Source: Zavarzinia aquatilis
GTDB lineage: Bacteria; Pseudomonadota; Alphaproteobacteria; Zavarziniales; Zavarziniaceae
Assembly (NCBI RefSeq): GCF_003173035.1
Contig: NZ_QGLE01000012.1
Span: forward strand, 62,001-126,000
DNA: 64,000 nt
Direction of reading: 5' to 3'
Shown: positions 9,613-17,874 of the stretch, piece by piece
Numbering within the stretch: the first letter of the stretch is position 1
How the letters are laid out: each line of letters starts with the position of its first letter
Program-made: the position numbers and the translations under genes
The notes under the pieces: model-generated
Database searches by the model: none
The model's input: only the letters and a program-made list of their open reading frames with translations
Told to the model about the DNA's origin: nothing

Positions 9613-10968
9613 TCAGTCGGTCGCGAGCGCGCGGGCGAGCCGGTTGTGCCGCTCGATCACCAGCGGCAGGTCGAGGCTGGCCAGTTGCCCGTCCCGCACC
9701 ACCACCCGGCCGTTGACGACGGAAAGCGCCGCCCGTTCCGGCGCGCAGAAGACAAGGGCGGCGACGGGATCGTGCAAGGCGCCAGCGAAACCGACCCCCG
9801 ACAGATCGAAGGCGACGAGGTCCGCCGCCATGCCGGGAGCGAGCGCGCCGATATCGGCCCGGTTCAGCACCCTGGCGCCGCCCAGCGTGGCGATCTCCAG
9901 CGCCTCGCGCGCGGTCATGGCCGCGGGGCCGAAGCCGACCCGGGCGAGCAGCAGGGCCTGACGCACCTCGCCCAGCATGTTGCCGCCATCGTTGGAGGCG
10001 GAGCCGTCGACGCCGAGGCCGACGCAGACGCCCCGGTCGCGCATCTTGCGGATGGGCGCGATGCCGGAAGCGAGGCGCATGTTGGAACAGGGGCAATGGG
10101 CGACACCCGTGCCGGTGCGGGCGAAAAGGTCGATCCCCGCCTCGTCGAGCTGGACGCAGTGGGCGTGCCAGACATCGGGCCCGACCCAGCCCAGATCCTC
10201 GGCATATTCGGCCGGGGTCATGCCGAATTTCTCACGGCTGTAGGCGATGTCGTTCACGTTCTCGGCCAGATGGGTATGCAGCGAGACGCCGTAGTGGCGC
10301 GCCAGTTTCGCCGCCTCGCGCATCAGGTCGCGGCTGACCGAGAAGGGCGAACAGGGCGCGACCGCGATCCGCAGCATCGAGAAGCGCGCGGGATCGTGCC
10401 AGGTCTCGATCAGGCGGGCGGCATCCTTCAGGATCGCCTCTTCCTCCTCGACGACACTGTCGGGCGGCAGGCCGCCTTTCGAGACGCCGACGCTCATCGC
10501 GCCGCGGCAGGCGTGGAAACGCATCCCGATATCGGCCGCGGCCTCGATCGAATCCTCGAGCCGGCAGCCGTTCGGATAGATATAGAGGTGATCGCTCGAC
10601 GTCGTGCAGCCCGAGAGCAGCAATTCCGCCATGGCCACGCGGGTAGAGACCCGGATCATCTCCGGCGTCAGCTTCGCCCACAGCGGATAGAGGCTGGTGA
10701 GCCAGCCGAAGAGTTCGGCATCCTGCGCCCCCGGCACCGCCCGCGTCAGGCTCTGATACATATGGTGATGGGTGTTCACCAGGCCGGGGATGACGACATG
10801 GCCCGCAAGGTCGATCACCTCGTCCGCCGTTTCCGGCAAGTCGTCGCCGGTGCCGACGGCGGTGATGCGGCCATCTTCGGCGAACAAGCCGCCCCCCGCG
10901 ATCTCCCGACGGCCCTCGTCCATGGTCACGAGGACATTTGCGTTCCGGATCAGCAGGGTTTTCGCCAT
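9613..10968 (-). CDS. 8-oxoguanine deaminase-type amidohydrolase
   Basis: This 451-residue metal-dependent amidohydrolase belongs to the TRZ/ATZ-type branch. It shows the HxH metal site (PGLVNTHHHMYQSLTRA), a third His in HTHLAEN, HAHCVQLDEAG, and the metal Asp in GLGVDGSASND. The stretch FGWLTSLYPLWAKLTPEMI is typical of characterised 8-oxoguanine deaminases, which make uric acid from 8-oxoguanine. Location next to preT-preA fits a base-salvage or catabolic cluster. It is not a dihydropyrimidinase: the carboxylated-lysine signature of that family is not seen. Other aminopurine or triazine substrates are possible. Weak GGAG lies 11 bases before the ATG. Confidence 0.85.
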   Translation of the reverse strand: MAKTLLIRNANVLVTMDEGRREIAGGGLFAEDGRITAVGTGDDLPETADEVIDLAGHVVIPGLVNTHHHMYQSLTRAVPGAQDAELFGWLTSLYPLWAKLTPEMIRVSTRVAMAELLLSGCTTSSDHLYIYPNGCRLEDSIEAAADIGMRFHACRGAMSVGVSKGGLPPDSVVEEEEAILKDAARLIETWHDPARFSMLRIAVAPCSPFSVSRDLMREAAKLARHYGVSLHTHLAENVNDIAYSREKFGMTPAEYAEDLGWVGPDVWHAHCVQLDEAGIDLFARTGTGVAHCPCSNMRLASGIAPIRKMRDRGVCVGLGVDGSASNDGGNMLGEVRQALLLARVGFGPAAMTAREALEIATLGGARVLNRADIGALAPGMAADLVAFDLSGVGFAGALHDPVAALVFCAPERAALSVVNGRVVVRDGQLASLDLPLVIERHNRLARALATD

Positions 10969-11119
10969 GAAATTACAAACTCCATACGACTTTGGTCAAA
11001 ATCATGCAGCGATGCACCGGTGCCATGCGATAGCGCAATGTGCACTGCCGCCCTCTCCGCGCTAACTACGACCAGAGGCCGTATCCTGCGCGGCCCATCC
11101 AGTTGGCATGGAGCATGGC

Positions 11120-12616
11120 ATGGTCAGCGATCGTATCAGAATGGCGAGCCTCCGGGACAAGATCGTCTCGGCCGAGGAAGCCGCGAGCTACATCAAGGAC
11201 GGCATGGTCGTCGGCATGAGCGGCTTCACCCGCGCGGGCGAGGCCAAGGCGGTCCCGATGGCGCTGGCCGAACGGGCGCGCAAGGAGCCGCTGAAGATCA
11301 CCCTGATGACCGGCGCCTCGCTCGGCAACGATCTCGACAAGACCATGGCCGAGGCGCATCTCCTGTCGCGCCGCCTGCCGTTCCAGTCCGACCCGGCCCT
11401 GCGCCGCGAAATCAACGACGGCGAGGTGATGTTCATCGACCAGCATCTGTCGGAAACGGTCGAGTTGCTGCGCTCGCGCCAGATCCGGCCGATCGACGTC
11501 GCGGTGATCGAGGCGATCGCCATCACCGAGAGCGGCGGCATCGTGCCGACCACCTCGGTCGGCAATTCTGCGACCTTCGCCATCCTCGCCGAAAAGGTCA
11601 TCGTCGAGATCAACATCAACCAGACCACGGCGCTCGAGGGCGTGCACGACATCTATATCCCGTCGCGCCGGCCGCATCGCCAGCCGATCCCGATCACCAA
11701 TCCGGACGACCGGCCGGGCCTTGGCTATATCCCGGTCGACCCGGCCAAGATCGTCGCCATTGTCGAGACCGGCAAGAAGGACTCGACCTCCAACATCCTA
11801 GACCCGGACGACGAGACCGAAGCCATCGCCCGCCACCTGACCCGTTTCTTCGAGGGTGAAGTCGCCGCCGGCCGCCTCGGCCTGTCGCTGCAGCCGCTGC
11901 AGGCCGGCATCGGCACCATCGCCAACGCCGTGCTGCATGGTTTCATCGACAGTCCGTTCAAGGACCTGACGATGTATTCCGAAGTGTTGCAGGACAGCAC
12001 CTTCGACCTGATCGACGCCGGCAAGATGCTCTTCGCCTCGGGCTCGTCGATCACCCTGTCCAAGGCGCGGGACGAGGCGGTGATGCCCAATTTCGCCCGC
12101 TACCGCGACAAGCTGGTGCTGCGCCCGCAGGAAATCTCCAACCATCCGGAGGTCATCCGCCGCCTCGGCCTCATCGCCATCAACACGGCGCTGGAAGCCG
12201 ACATCTACGGCAACGTGAACTCCACCCATGTGAACGGCACGCATATCATGAACGGCATCGGCGGTTCGGGCGATTTCGCCCGCAACGCCTATCTGTCGGT
12301 CTTCGTCACCAAATCGGTCGCCAAGGGCGGCGCGATCTCGTCGATCGTGCCCTTCGTCTCCCATGTCGATCACTGCGAACACGACGTCGACCTGATCGTG
12401 ACCGAGCAGGGCCTCGCCGATCTGCGCGGTCTTGCCCCGCGCGAGCGGGCGAAGCTGATCATCGAGAATTGTACCCACCCCGATTACCGCCCGGCCCTGC
12501 AGGCCTATTACGACGAGGCGGTGAAGCGCGGCGGCCAGACCCCCCATTGCATGGAAAAGGTCTTCGCCTGGCACCTCGCCTATAAGGAGAAGGGCACGAT
12601 GAAGGCGGCGTTCTGA
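11120..12616 (+). CDS. Succinyl-CoA:acetate CoA-transferase / acetyl-CoA hydrolase family protein
   Basis: This class I CoA-transferase moves CoA between acyl-CoA and carboxylic acids, typically succinyl-CoA and acetate. The catalytic glutamate is E288 in MYSEVLQD, and the CoA-site loop is GIGGSGDFARNAY. I choose ATG 11120 because GGAG (11110-11113) stands 6 bases before it; the upstream ATG at 11108 has no ribosome site. The protein is then 498 residues, matching AarC/Cat1-type enzymes. It is transcribed divergently from the 8-oxoguanine deaminase gene, and a hairpin followed by six T's ends it. Confidence 0.9.
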   Translation: MVSDRIRMASLRDKIVSAEEAASYIKDGMVVGMSGFTRAGEAKAVPMALAERARKEPLKITLMTGASLGNDLDKTMAEAHLLSRRLPFQSDPALRREINDGEVMFIDQHLSETVELLRSRQIRPIDVAVIEAIAITESGGIVPTTSVGNSATFAILAEKVIVEININQTTALEGVHDIYIPSRRPHRQPIPITNPDDRPGLGYIPVDPAKIVAIVETGKKDSTSNILDPDDETEAIARHLTRFFEGEVAAGRLGLSLQPLQAGIGTIANAVLHGFIDSPFKDLTMYSEVLQDSTFDLIDAGKMLFASGSSITLSKARDEAVMPNFARYRDKLVLRPQEISNHPEVIRRLGLIAINTALEADIYGNVNSTHVNGTHIMNGIGGSGDFARNAYLSVFVTKSVAKGGAISSIVPFVSHVDHCEHDVDLIVTEQGLADLRGLAPRERAKLIIENCTHPDYRPALQAYYDEAVKRGGQTPHCMEKVFAWHLAYKEKGTMKAAF

Positions 12617-12643
12617 ACGCCGCCCCACCCGCGCCGCTTTTTT
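12604..12643 (+). terminator. Probable terminator of the CoA-transferase gene
   Basis: A hairpin GGCGGCGT-TCTGA-ACGCCGCC (12604-12624) includes the stop codon. Its left arm can also pair with CGCCGC at 12632-12637, which is directly followed by TTTTTT (12638-12643). The alternative pairing makes the assignment moderate. Confidence 0.5.
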
Positions 12644-12725
12644 CGTCATGCCGGCGAAGGCCGGCATCTTATGCCAGCAAGGGCGCCTTGCTCGTCACGA
12701 GGCCCCGGCCTTCGCCGGGGCGACG
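12644..12725. repeat. REP-like palindrome pair (inverted dimer)
   Basis: Two copies of the dispersed palindrome face each other: CGTCATGCCGGCGAAGGCC and on (12644-12667), and a unit with core CCCCGGCCTTCGCCGGGG (12693-12725). The spacer holds the palindrome CAAGGGCGCCTTG. The arrangement resembles BIME-type composite REP elements. It fills the gap between the convergent CoA-transferase and PEBP-like genes. Confidence 0.8.
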
Positions 12726-12755
12726 GGGCATGCCATTCAATCGTTCTGATATTAC

Positions 12756-13286
12756 TCAGAAGCGGCCGATGGTGACCTGGCCTTCGGCGAGAACCTCCTC
12801 GTTCCCGTCGATGGCCTTCACCACGGCGAAATAGCGGTGGTCGTTGCCGCCCGAACAGGGCGGCAGATAACCCGGTGTGGCATAAGAGCCCGTGGCCCTG
12901 TTCTCGTCCGCGATGCGGACGCCCGGGGGCATTTCCCAGGTCTCGCCCGGGACGGCGGGCAGCACGGCCGTTCCCGGCCCCGCGGCAAAGCCGATGATGC
13001 CGTGACCGCCACCGAATGACAGATCGTAGTAATCCTCGTCGTTGAATTCGACCAGCACCTCGACCGTGCCGGCGGGCAAGCCCTCGACCTTCAGGGCCGG
13101 GGTCATCGGCGACTTGCCGCCGAACTTGCGGCATTGCTGGCCTTCCGGGATCTTGTCGCCGGTCCAGGCCGGATCGGCCAGCGTGACGGTGAGCGGCGCG
13201 GGATCGGCCAGGACGGGCCCCGCCATCGCCAGACCGGCGAACACCCCCATGAACACCCCCATGAACACCCACGCTCGCACCAGCAT
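12756..13286 (-). CDS. PEBP/YbhB-like exported protein
   Basis: The protein (176 residues from ATG 13286) has an N-terminal signal peptide ending near VLADP and a mature domain resembling the phosphatidylethanolamine-binding (YbhB/YbcL, Raf-kinase-inhibitor-like) family: an early D-P-A-W segment, a GGGHGIIGF region and the C-terminal GYLPPCSGGNDHRYFAVVKAID, which matches the GY-GPxPP-G-H-Y-ALD signature. The molecular role of bacterial homologues is unclear. A GGGGGGATC directly precedes ATG 13286; ATG 13307 is an alternative start. The signal peptide contains a 12-bp tandem repeat. Confidence 0.65.
   Translation of the reverse strand: MLVRAWVFMGVFMGVFAGLAMAGPVLADPAPLTVTLADPAWTGDKIPEGQQCRKFGGKSPMTPALKVEGLPAGTVEVLVEFNDEDYYDLSFGGGHGIIGFAAGPGTAVLPAVPGETWEMPPGVRIADENRATGSYATPGYLPPCSGGNDHRYFAVVKAIDGNEEVLAEGQVTIGRF
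13239..13271. repeat. 12-bp tandem repeat inside a signal peptide
   Basis: The unit GAACACCCCCAT is repeated about 2.75 times, encoding GVFMGVFMGVF in the hydrophobic core of the exported PEBP-like protein. A change in copy number would keep the frame and alter the signal length by four residues. Confidence 0.85.
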
Positions 13287-13370
13287 GATCCCCCCATGGC
13301 CCTTCATTTGGCGAGATCATGATGCACGCGACGCGCGAAGCCGTCCATCTTCGATGCGGAAACGATCCCC

Positions 13371-13697
13371 CTATATCTGTGCGGCGAAGGCGAAGGCTTC
13401 CGAGCGCTTGATCTCGATTTCGACGAAACTCATGGGGCGGGCGCCGCCGTTCATCACGTCGTGCCGGATGCCGGCCGGGCGCTGGTAGGCGGCGCCGGCC
13501 TTCCACGGCACGTCGACCACCTTTTCGCCGTCGTGCACGCGCATGACGCCATCGGTGATCATGACGACGAAATAGGGCCAGCCGTGCTCGTGCCAGCCGG
13601 TCACGGCGCCGGGCGCGAAGTCCCAGCGCGTGATGCGAACATTTTCATTTTCCGACTGCAGCGTCGCCACCGCCGGAATGTCGCACTTGAAAGCCAT
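13371..13697 (-). CDS. Small cupin-domain protein (BauB-like)
   Basis: This 108-residue single-domain cupin shows motif 1 as GAVTGWHEHGWPYFVVMITDG and motif 2 as KAGAAYQRPAGIRHDVMNGG, giving the metal-binding histidines. It begins 4 bases after the stop of the beta-alanine:pyruvate-type aminotransferase gene. Small cupins of this kind (BauB) accompany beta-alanine or polyamine catabolism aminotransferases in Pseudomonas, so a role in that pathway is inferred from context; the reaction is unknown. Confidence 0.8.
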   Translation of the reverse strand: MAFKCDIPAVATLQSENENVRITRWDFAPGAVTGWHEHGWPYFVVMITDGVMRVHDGEKVVDVPWKAGAAYQRPAGIRHDVMNGGARPMSFVEIEIKRSEAFAFAAQI

Positions 13698-13701
13698 GGC
13701 G

Positions 13702-15051
13702 TCAGGCCAGCGCGGTGATGGCGTCGTTGATCGCGTTCATCAGTCCGTCGATATCCTGCTGGGTCGAGATGAAGGGCGGGGCAAGCTGGATCGTGTCACC
13801 ACCGTAGCGCACATAATAACCGGCGTCCCAGCATTTCATCGAAATCTGATAGGGCCGGAGCGCGGGCGCGCCCGGTGCCGCCTCGATCTGCAAGGCCCCG
13901 GCAAGGCCGAAATTGCGGATGTCGGTGACATATTTCAGGCCCTTGAGGCCGTGGATCGCCTCCTCGAAATAGGCGGCGAGCTGGCGCGCGCGCTCAGGAA
14001 TCCGGTCCTTCTCGAAAATATCCATGGCGGCGAGGCCGGCGGCGCAGGCCACCGGATGGCCCGAATAGGTGTAACCATGGGGGAATTCGACCAGATACTC
14101 CGGCCCGCCCGCCGCCATGAAGGTATCGTAGATGTCCTTCGAGGCGATGACGGCGCCCATGGGCACCGTGCCATTGGTCAGGCCCTTGGCGACATTCATG
14201 ATGTCGGGGGTGACGCCGAAGGCATCGGCGGCGAAATTATAGCCGGTGCGACCGAAACCCGTGATCACCTCGTCGAAGATCAGCAGGATGCCGTGCTTGT
14301 CGCAGAGCTGGCGCAGGCGCTGGAGATAGCCCTTGGGCGGCACCACGACGCCGGCCGAGCCCGAGAAAGGCTCGACGATCACGGCAGCGATGTTCGAGGC
14401 ATCGTGCAGCGCGACGATTTCCTCGAGCGCGTCGGCAAGCTGGACGCCGCCCTTCTCCGGCAGGCCCTTCGAGAAGGCATTTTCCGGCAGCAGCGTGTGG
14501 GGCAGGTGATCGGTGTCGAGCAGCGTGCCATAGAGCTTGCGATTGCCGCCGATGCCGCCAAGGCTCATGCCGCCGAAATTGACGCCGTGATAGCCCTTGG
14601 CCCGGCCGATCAGCTTGGTCTTGGTCGGCTGGCCCTTCAGCCGCCAGTAGGCCCGCGCCATCTTCAGCGAGGTATCGGCGGATTCTGAGCCCGAACCGGT
14701 GAAGAAGACATAGTCGAGCCCGGCCGGGGTCAGGCTGGCGACCTTGTTGGCGAGCTGGAAGGCGCCCGGATGGCTGAACTGGAAGCCCGGGCCGAAATCG
14801 AGTTCCGAGATCTGGCGCGACACCGCCTCGACGATCTCCTTGCGGCGATGGCCGGAGCCGGTGCACCACAGGCCCGACAGGCTGTCGTAGATCCGGCGCC
14901 CCTGTGCATCGGTGTAGTGGCAGCCGTCGGCCGCCGTGATCATGCGCGGATTGTCCTTGAACTCGCGGTTGGCGGTATAGGGCATCCAATAGGCTTCGAG
15001 GTCGTCACGGGACATCCCCGCGGCCTTGACCGGATCGAACAGCGTCATCAC
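13702..15051 (-). CDS. Class III (omega) aminotransferase, beta-alanine:pyruvate type
   Basis: This PLP enzyme of 449 residues transfers the terminal amino group of an omega-amino acid such as beta-alanine to pyruvate. Landmarks are the N-terminal AYWMPYTANREFKDNPRMI, the cofactor-phosphate region FTGSGSESADTSLKMARAYW, the PLP-ring aspartate in LLIFDEVITGFGRTG and the Schiff-base lysine in NVAKGLTNG. These match BauA-type transaminases closely; related amines are possible substrates. GGAG sits 7 bases before the ATG. It is co-transcribed with the cupin and divergent from a LysR regulator. Confidence 0.9.
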   Translation of the reverse strand: MMTLFDPVKAAGMSRDDLEAYWMPYTANREFKDNPRMITAADGCHYTDAQGRRIYDSLSGLWCTGSGHRRKEIVEAVSRQISELDFGPGFQFSHPGAFQLANKVASLTPAGLDYVFFTGSGSESADTSLKMARAYWRLKGQPTKTKLIGRAKGYHGVNFGGMSLGGIGGNRKLYGTLLDTDHLPHTLLPENAFSKGLPEKGGVQLADALEEIVALHDASNIAAVIVEPFSGSAGVVVPPKGYLQRLRQLCDKHGILLIFDEVITGFGRTGYNFAADAFGVTPDIMNVAKGLTNGTVPMGAVIASKDIYDTFMAAGGPEYLVEFPHGYTYSGHPVACAAGLAAMDIFEKDRIPERARQLAAYFEEAIHGLKGLKYVTDIRNFGLAGALQIEAAPGAPALRPYQISMKCWDAGYYVRYGGDTIQLAPPFISTQQDIDGLMNAINDAITALA

Positions 15052-15142
15052 GGAACTCCATGGCGGTTGCCTTCAGGATGCGCCGCGATTTACCCTCGTC
15101 ATATCCTCAAGTATTTTCATTCAGTTCAAGGTTTATTGACCC

Positions 15143-16108
15143 ATGGCGCGAAAGCGGGCAGCCAGCCAGCCGCCAGTCGGCGATATCGAGATCCGTCTGT
15201 TGCGCATCTTCCACACGGTGGTCGAATGCGGCGGCTTTTCCGCGGCCGAGGTGGAACTGAACATCGGCCGCGCCGCCATTTCCATGCATATGGCCGACCT
15301 CGAGAAACGCCTCGGCCTGCGCCTGTGCAGCCGGGGCCGGGCTGGCTTCGCCCTGACCGACGAGGGGCGGCAGGTGCACGACGCCTGCCTGCGCCTGTTC
15401 TCCGCCCTCGAAAATTTCCGGGGCGAGGTCGATACGCTGCACGCCCGGCTGCGCGGGCCGCTCGACATCGGCATCATCGACAATCTGGTGACCATGCCCC
15501 GGATGCAGGTGACCGACGCCATCGCCGCCCTGAAGACCGCGGGGCCGGACGTGCGCATCAACATCCGCATGATCCCGCCCGGCGATATCGAGCGCGGCGT
15601 TCTCGACGGCAGCCTGCATGTCGGCGTGACCCCGGCCCTGCGCAGCCTGCCCGGTCTCGACTACCGCCCGCTTTATGACGAGGATTCGCTGCTCTATTGC
15701 GGCGCCGGCCATCCGCTCTTCAGCCTGGCCGACGCGGCGATCGGTGACGAGATGATCGCCCGCGCCGAGGCGGTGGCGCCGACCTATGCCCAGACCCTGG
15801 AAGCCCGCGCCCTGCACCGCCCCCTGCGCACCACGGGCACGGCGACCGACCGCGAGGGCGTCGCCTTCCTGATCCTGACCGGTCTCTATATCGGTTATCT
15901 GCCGACCCATTACGCCCAGCTCTGGGTCGATCAGGGCCGGATGCGGGCGCTGCGGCCGGACGATTACCGCTATGTCACCGAATTCCGCGTGGTGACGCGC
16001 AAGGGCGGCCAGCCCAACCTGATCCTGAAGACCTATCTCGATCTTCTGTGGCGTCCGTCACAGGCCCCGACCGAACGTCCGGTTGCGGACACTGGCACGG
16101 CACCATAA
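15143..16108 (+). CDS. LysR-family transcriptional regulator
   Basis: The 321-residue protein has the LysR winged helix-turn-helix at residues 14-75 (IEIRLLRIFHTVVECGGFSA, RAAISMHMADLEKRLGLRLC) and a periplasmic-binding-like effector domain. It is divergent from the aminotransferase-cupin operon with 91 bases between, the usual arrangement for a local activator. Two TCAAG repeats lie in that gap (near 15106 and 15125). Control of the aminotransferase operon is inferred from position. Confidence 0.88.
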   Translation: MARKRAASQPPVGDIEIRLLRIFHTVVECGGFSAAEVELNIGRAAISMHMADLEKRLGLRLCSRGRAGFALTDEGRQVHDACLRLFSALENFRGEVDTLHARLRGPLDIGIIDNLVTMPRMQVTDAIAALKTAGPDVRINIRMIPPGDIERGVLDGSLHVGVTPALRSLPGLDYRPLYDEDSLLYCGAGHPLFSLADAAIGDEMIARAEAVAPTYAQTLEARALHRPLRTTGTATDREGVAFLILTGLYIGYLPTHYAQLWVDQGRMRALRPDDYRYVTEFRVVTRKGGQPNLILKTYLDLLWRPSQAPTERPVADTGTAP

Positions 16109-16140
16109 AATGGTGCCCGCCGCTCGACCGGGGGGATACC

Positions 16141-17874
16141 GTGGCTCAGATATCGAACTACCGCGCCCTGCTCTCAGGCTCCACCTGGAGCGCGCCTTAC
16201 GGGGAATTGGCGCCGGGACGTTCCGCCTTCGTCACCTTTTCCTTTCCGACCGTCGTGCCCGGCCATGTCGCCGAATTCGAGGGCGCATCCGCGGCGGCGA
16301 CCTGGCAGGCCTTCACCACGAGCGAGATCATCGCGGCACGCAGCGCCCTGAAGACCTGGGGCGATGTCTCCGGCATCACCTTCCTCGAGGTCAAGGGAAC
16401 GGATGCCGACATCGTCTTCAACAAGCTGGACTTCAGCACGACCGATGTCGCGGGGGCCGCCGGCTATGCCTATTATCCCACGCTCTACAGCGATTGGACC
16501 GGCGAACTCGTCTCGAGCGCCATCGGCGGCGATGTCTTCATCACCACCGAGCAGAGTTTCAGCACGGACGGACTGCGACACATCCTGTTACATGAAATCG
16601 GTCACGCCATCGGCCTGAAGCACCCCTTCGAATCCAGCGAGGAAAACCCGGACACACTCACCGCGGCGACCGACGACGGCGACCACACCGTCATGAGTTA
16701 CAATGACTATTTTCCCTCTCTGGGCACCTTCGACCGGCAGGCGGCCAGGGCGATCTACGGCAGCGCAGACGGCGCCAATCTGGAATCCTGGTCGTGGGAC
16801 GCGGCCAGGAAGACCCTGACGCTGACCGGGACCGCGGCCGCCGACACGATCTATGGCTCGACCGCGGCGGACGTGATTGCCGGCGGCGCGGGCGACGACA
16901 CGATCCAGGGCCGCGCCGGCAACGACCGGATCGACGGCGGCGCGGGCAATGACACGCTCTTCGGCGGTGACGGCAACGATCTCTTCCTTCTCCCCTCCGG
17001 CGACGACACGATCGACGGCGGCGCGGGGCTCGACACGCTCGATCTGTCGGCCGTGACCGGCGCCATCGTCATGAGCACGGTCATGGACGCAGCCCATGTC
17101 GCGCGCCTCGATTTCGGTGCCGACGAAGTGCTCATCTTCGCGGTCGAGAGCATCAGGGGCGGCTCGGGCAAGGATACGCTGGGCGTCCACCGTTATTCGG
17201 GATACGACGGCGGTTTCTCCCTTTATGGCAATGGCGGCAACGACCTGCTGAACATCAGCCTCGGCAATGACCGGCTGGATGGCGGGGCGGGTTACGACAC
17301 CGTGTCCATGGCCGAAGCCTCGGGTGCCGCCGTGGTCGATCTCGGCTCGACCGCCGCGCAGCGGGTGGGCAGCAGCCGCGACATCTTCGTCGGCATCGAG
17401 AATCTGATCGGGACCGATTACAACGACACGTTGACCGGCACCGACGCCAAGAACAGCCTCTTCGGCGGGGCCGGCGTCGACAGGATTTCGGGCGGTGGCG
17501 GCGTCGACCGGCTGGACGGCGGCGACGGCAACGACCGAATGACCGGCGGCGAGGGCCGCGATCTCTTCGTCTGGGGCGCCGAGACCCCCGCCCGGCTCCT
17601 CGTCGGCGACAAGGATACGATCACCGACTTCGAGCATGGGATCGACCGCATCGACCTGCGCGCGATCAACATTCACGACGGCTATGCCATGACGGCCGAT
17701 AATTTCACCTGGATCGGCGACAGCGCGCTGAGCGGTGCCGCCGGTGAGCTGCACTACCGCTACAGCACCGAGAACACGCTGATCGAGGGCACGCTGCACA
17801 CCGGCAGCCAGAAATTCACCATCGTGCTGAGCGGCCTCGTCACCCTCGACCGGGGCGATTTCCTGCTATCGTGA
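16141..17874 (+). CDS. Secreted RTX metalloprotease of the serralysin type (M10)
   Basis: This zinc endopeptidase has the metzincin site HEIGHAIGLKH (H151, H155, H161) and the Met-turn VMSYND (M185). From about residue 235 it carries calcium-binding RTX nonapeptides in three blocks (GGAGDDTIQ, GGAGNDTLF, GGDGNDLFL; LGNDRLDGGAGYD; GGAGVDRIS, GGDGNDRMT) and a C-terminal serralysin-like domain ending DFLLS, typical of type I secretion. There is no N-terminal signal peptide. The start is GTG 16141 with GGGGGGAT upstream, giving 577 residues; the longer open frame overlaps the LysR gene. No type I exporter is encoded nearby. Its end overlaps the convergent P1 peptidase by 9 bases. Confidence 0.92.
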   Translation: MAQISNYRALLSGSTWSAPYGELAPGRSAFVTFSFPTVVPGHVAEFEGASAAATWQAFTTSEIIAARSALKTWGDVSGITFLEVKGTDADIVFNKLDFSTTDVAGAAGYAYYPTLYSDWTGELVSSAIGGDVFITTEQSFSTDGLRHILLHEIGHAIGLKHPFESSEENPDTLTAATDDGDHTVMSYNDYFPSLGTFDRQAARAIYGSADGANLESWSWDAARKTLTLTGTAAADTIYGSTAADVIAGGAGDDTIQGRAGNDRIDGGAGNDTLFGGDGNDLFLLPSGDDTIDGGAGLDTLDLSAVTGAIVMSTVMDAAHVARLDFGADEVLIFAVESIRGGSGKDTLGVHRYSGYDGGFSLYGNGGNDLLNISLGNDRLDGGAGYDTVSMAEASGAAVVDLGSTAAQRVGSSRDIFVGIENLIGTDYNDTLTGTDAKNSLFGGAGVDRISGGGGVDRLDGGDGNDRMTGGEGRDLFVWGAETPARLLVGDKDTITDFEHGIDRIDLRAINIHDGYAMTADNFTWIGDSALSGAAGELHYRYSTENTLIEGTLHTGSQKFTIVLSGLVTLDRGDFLLS

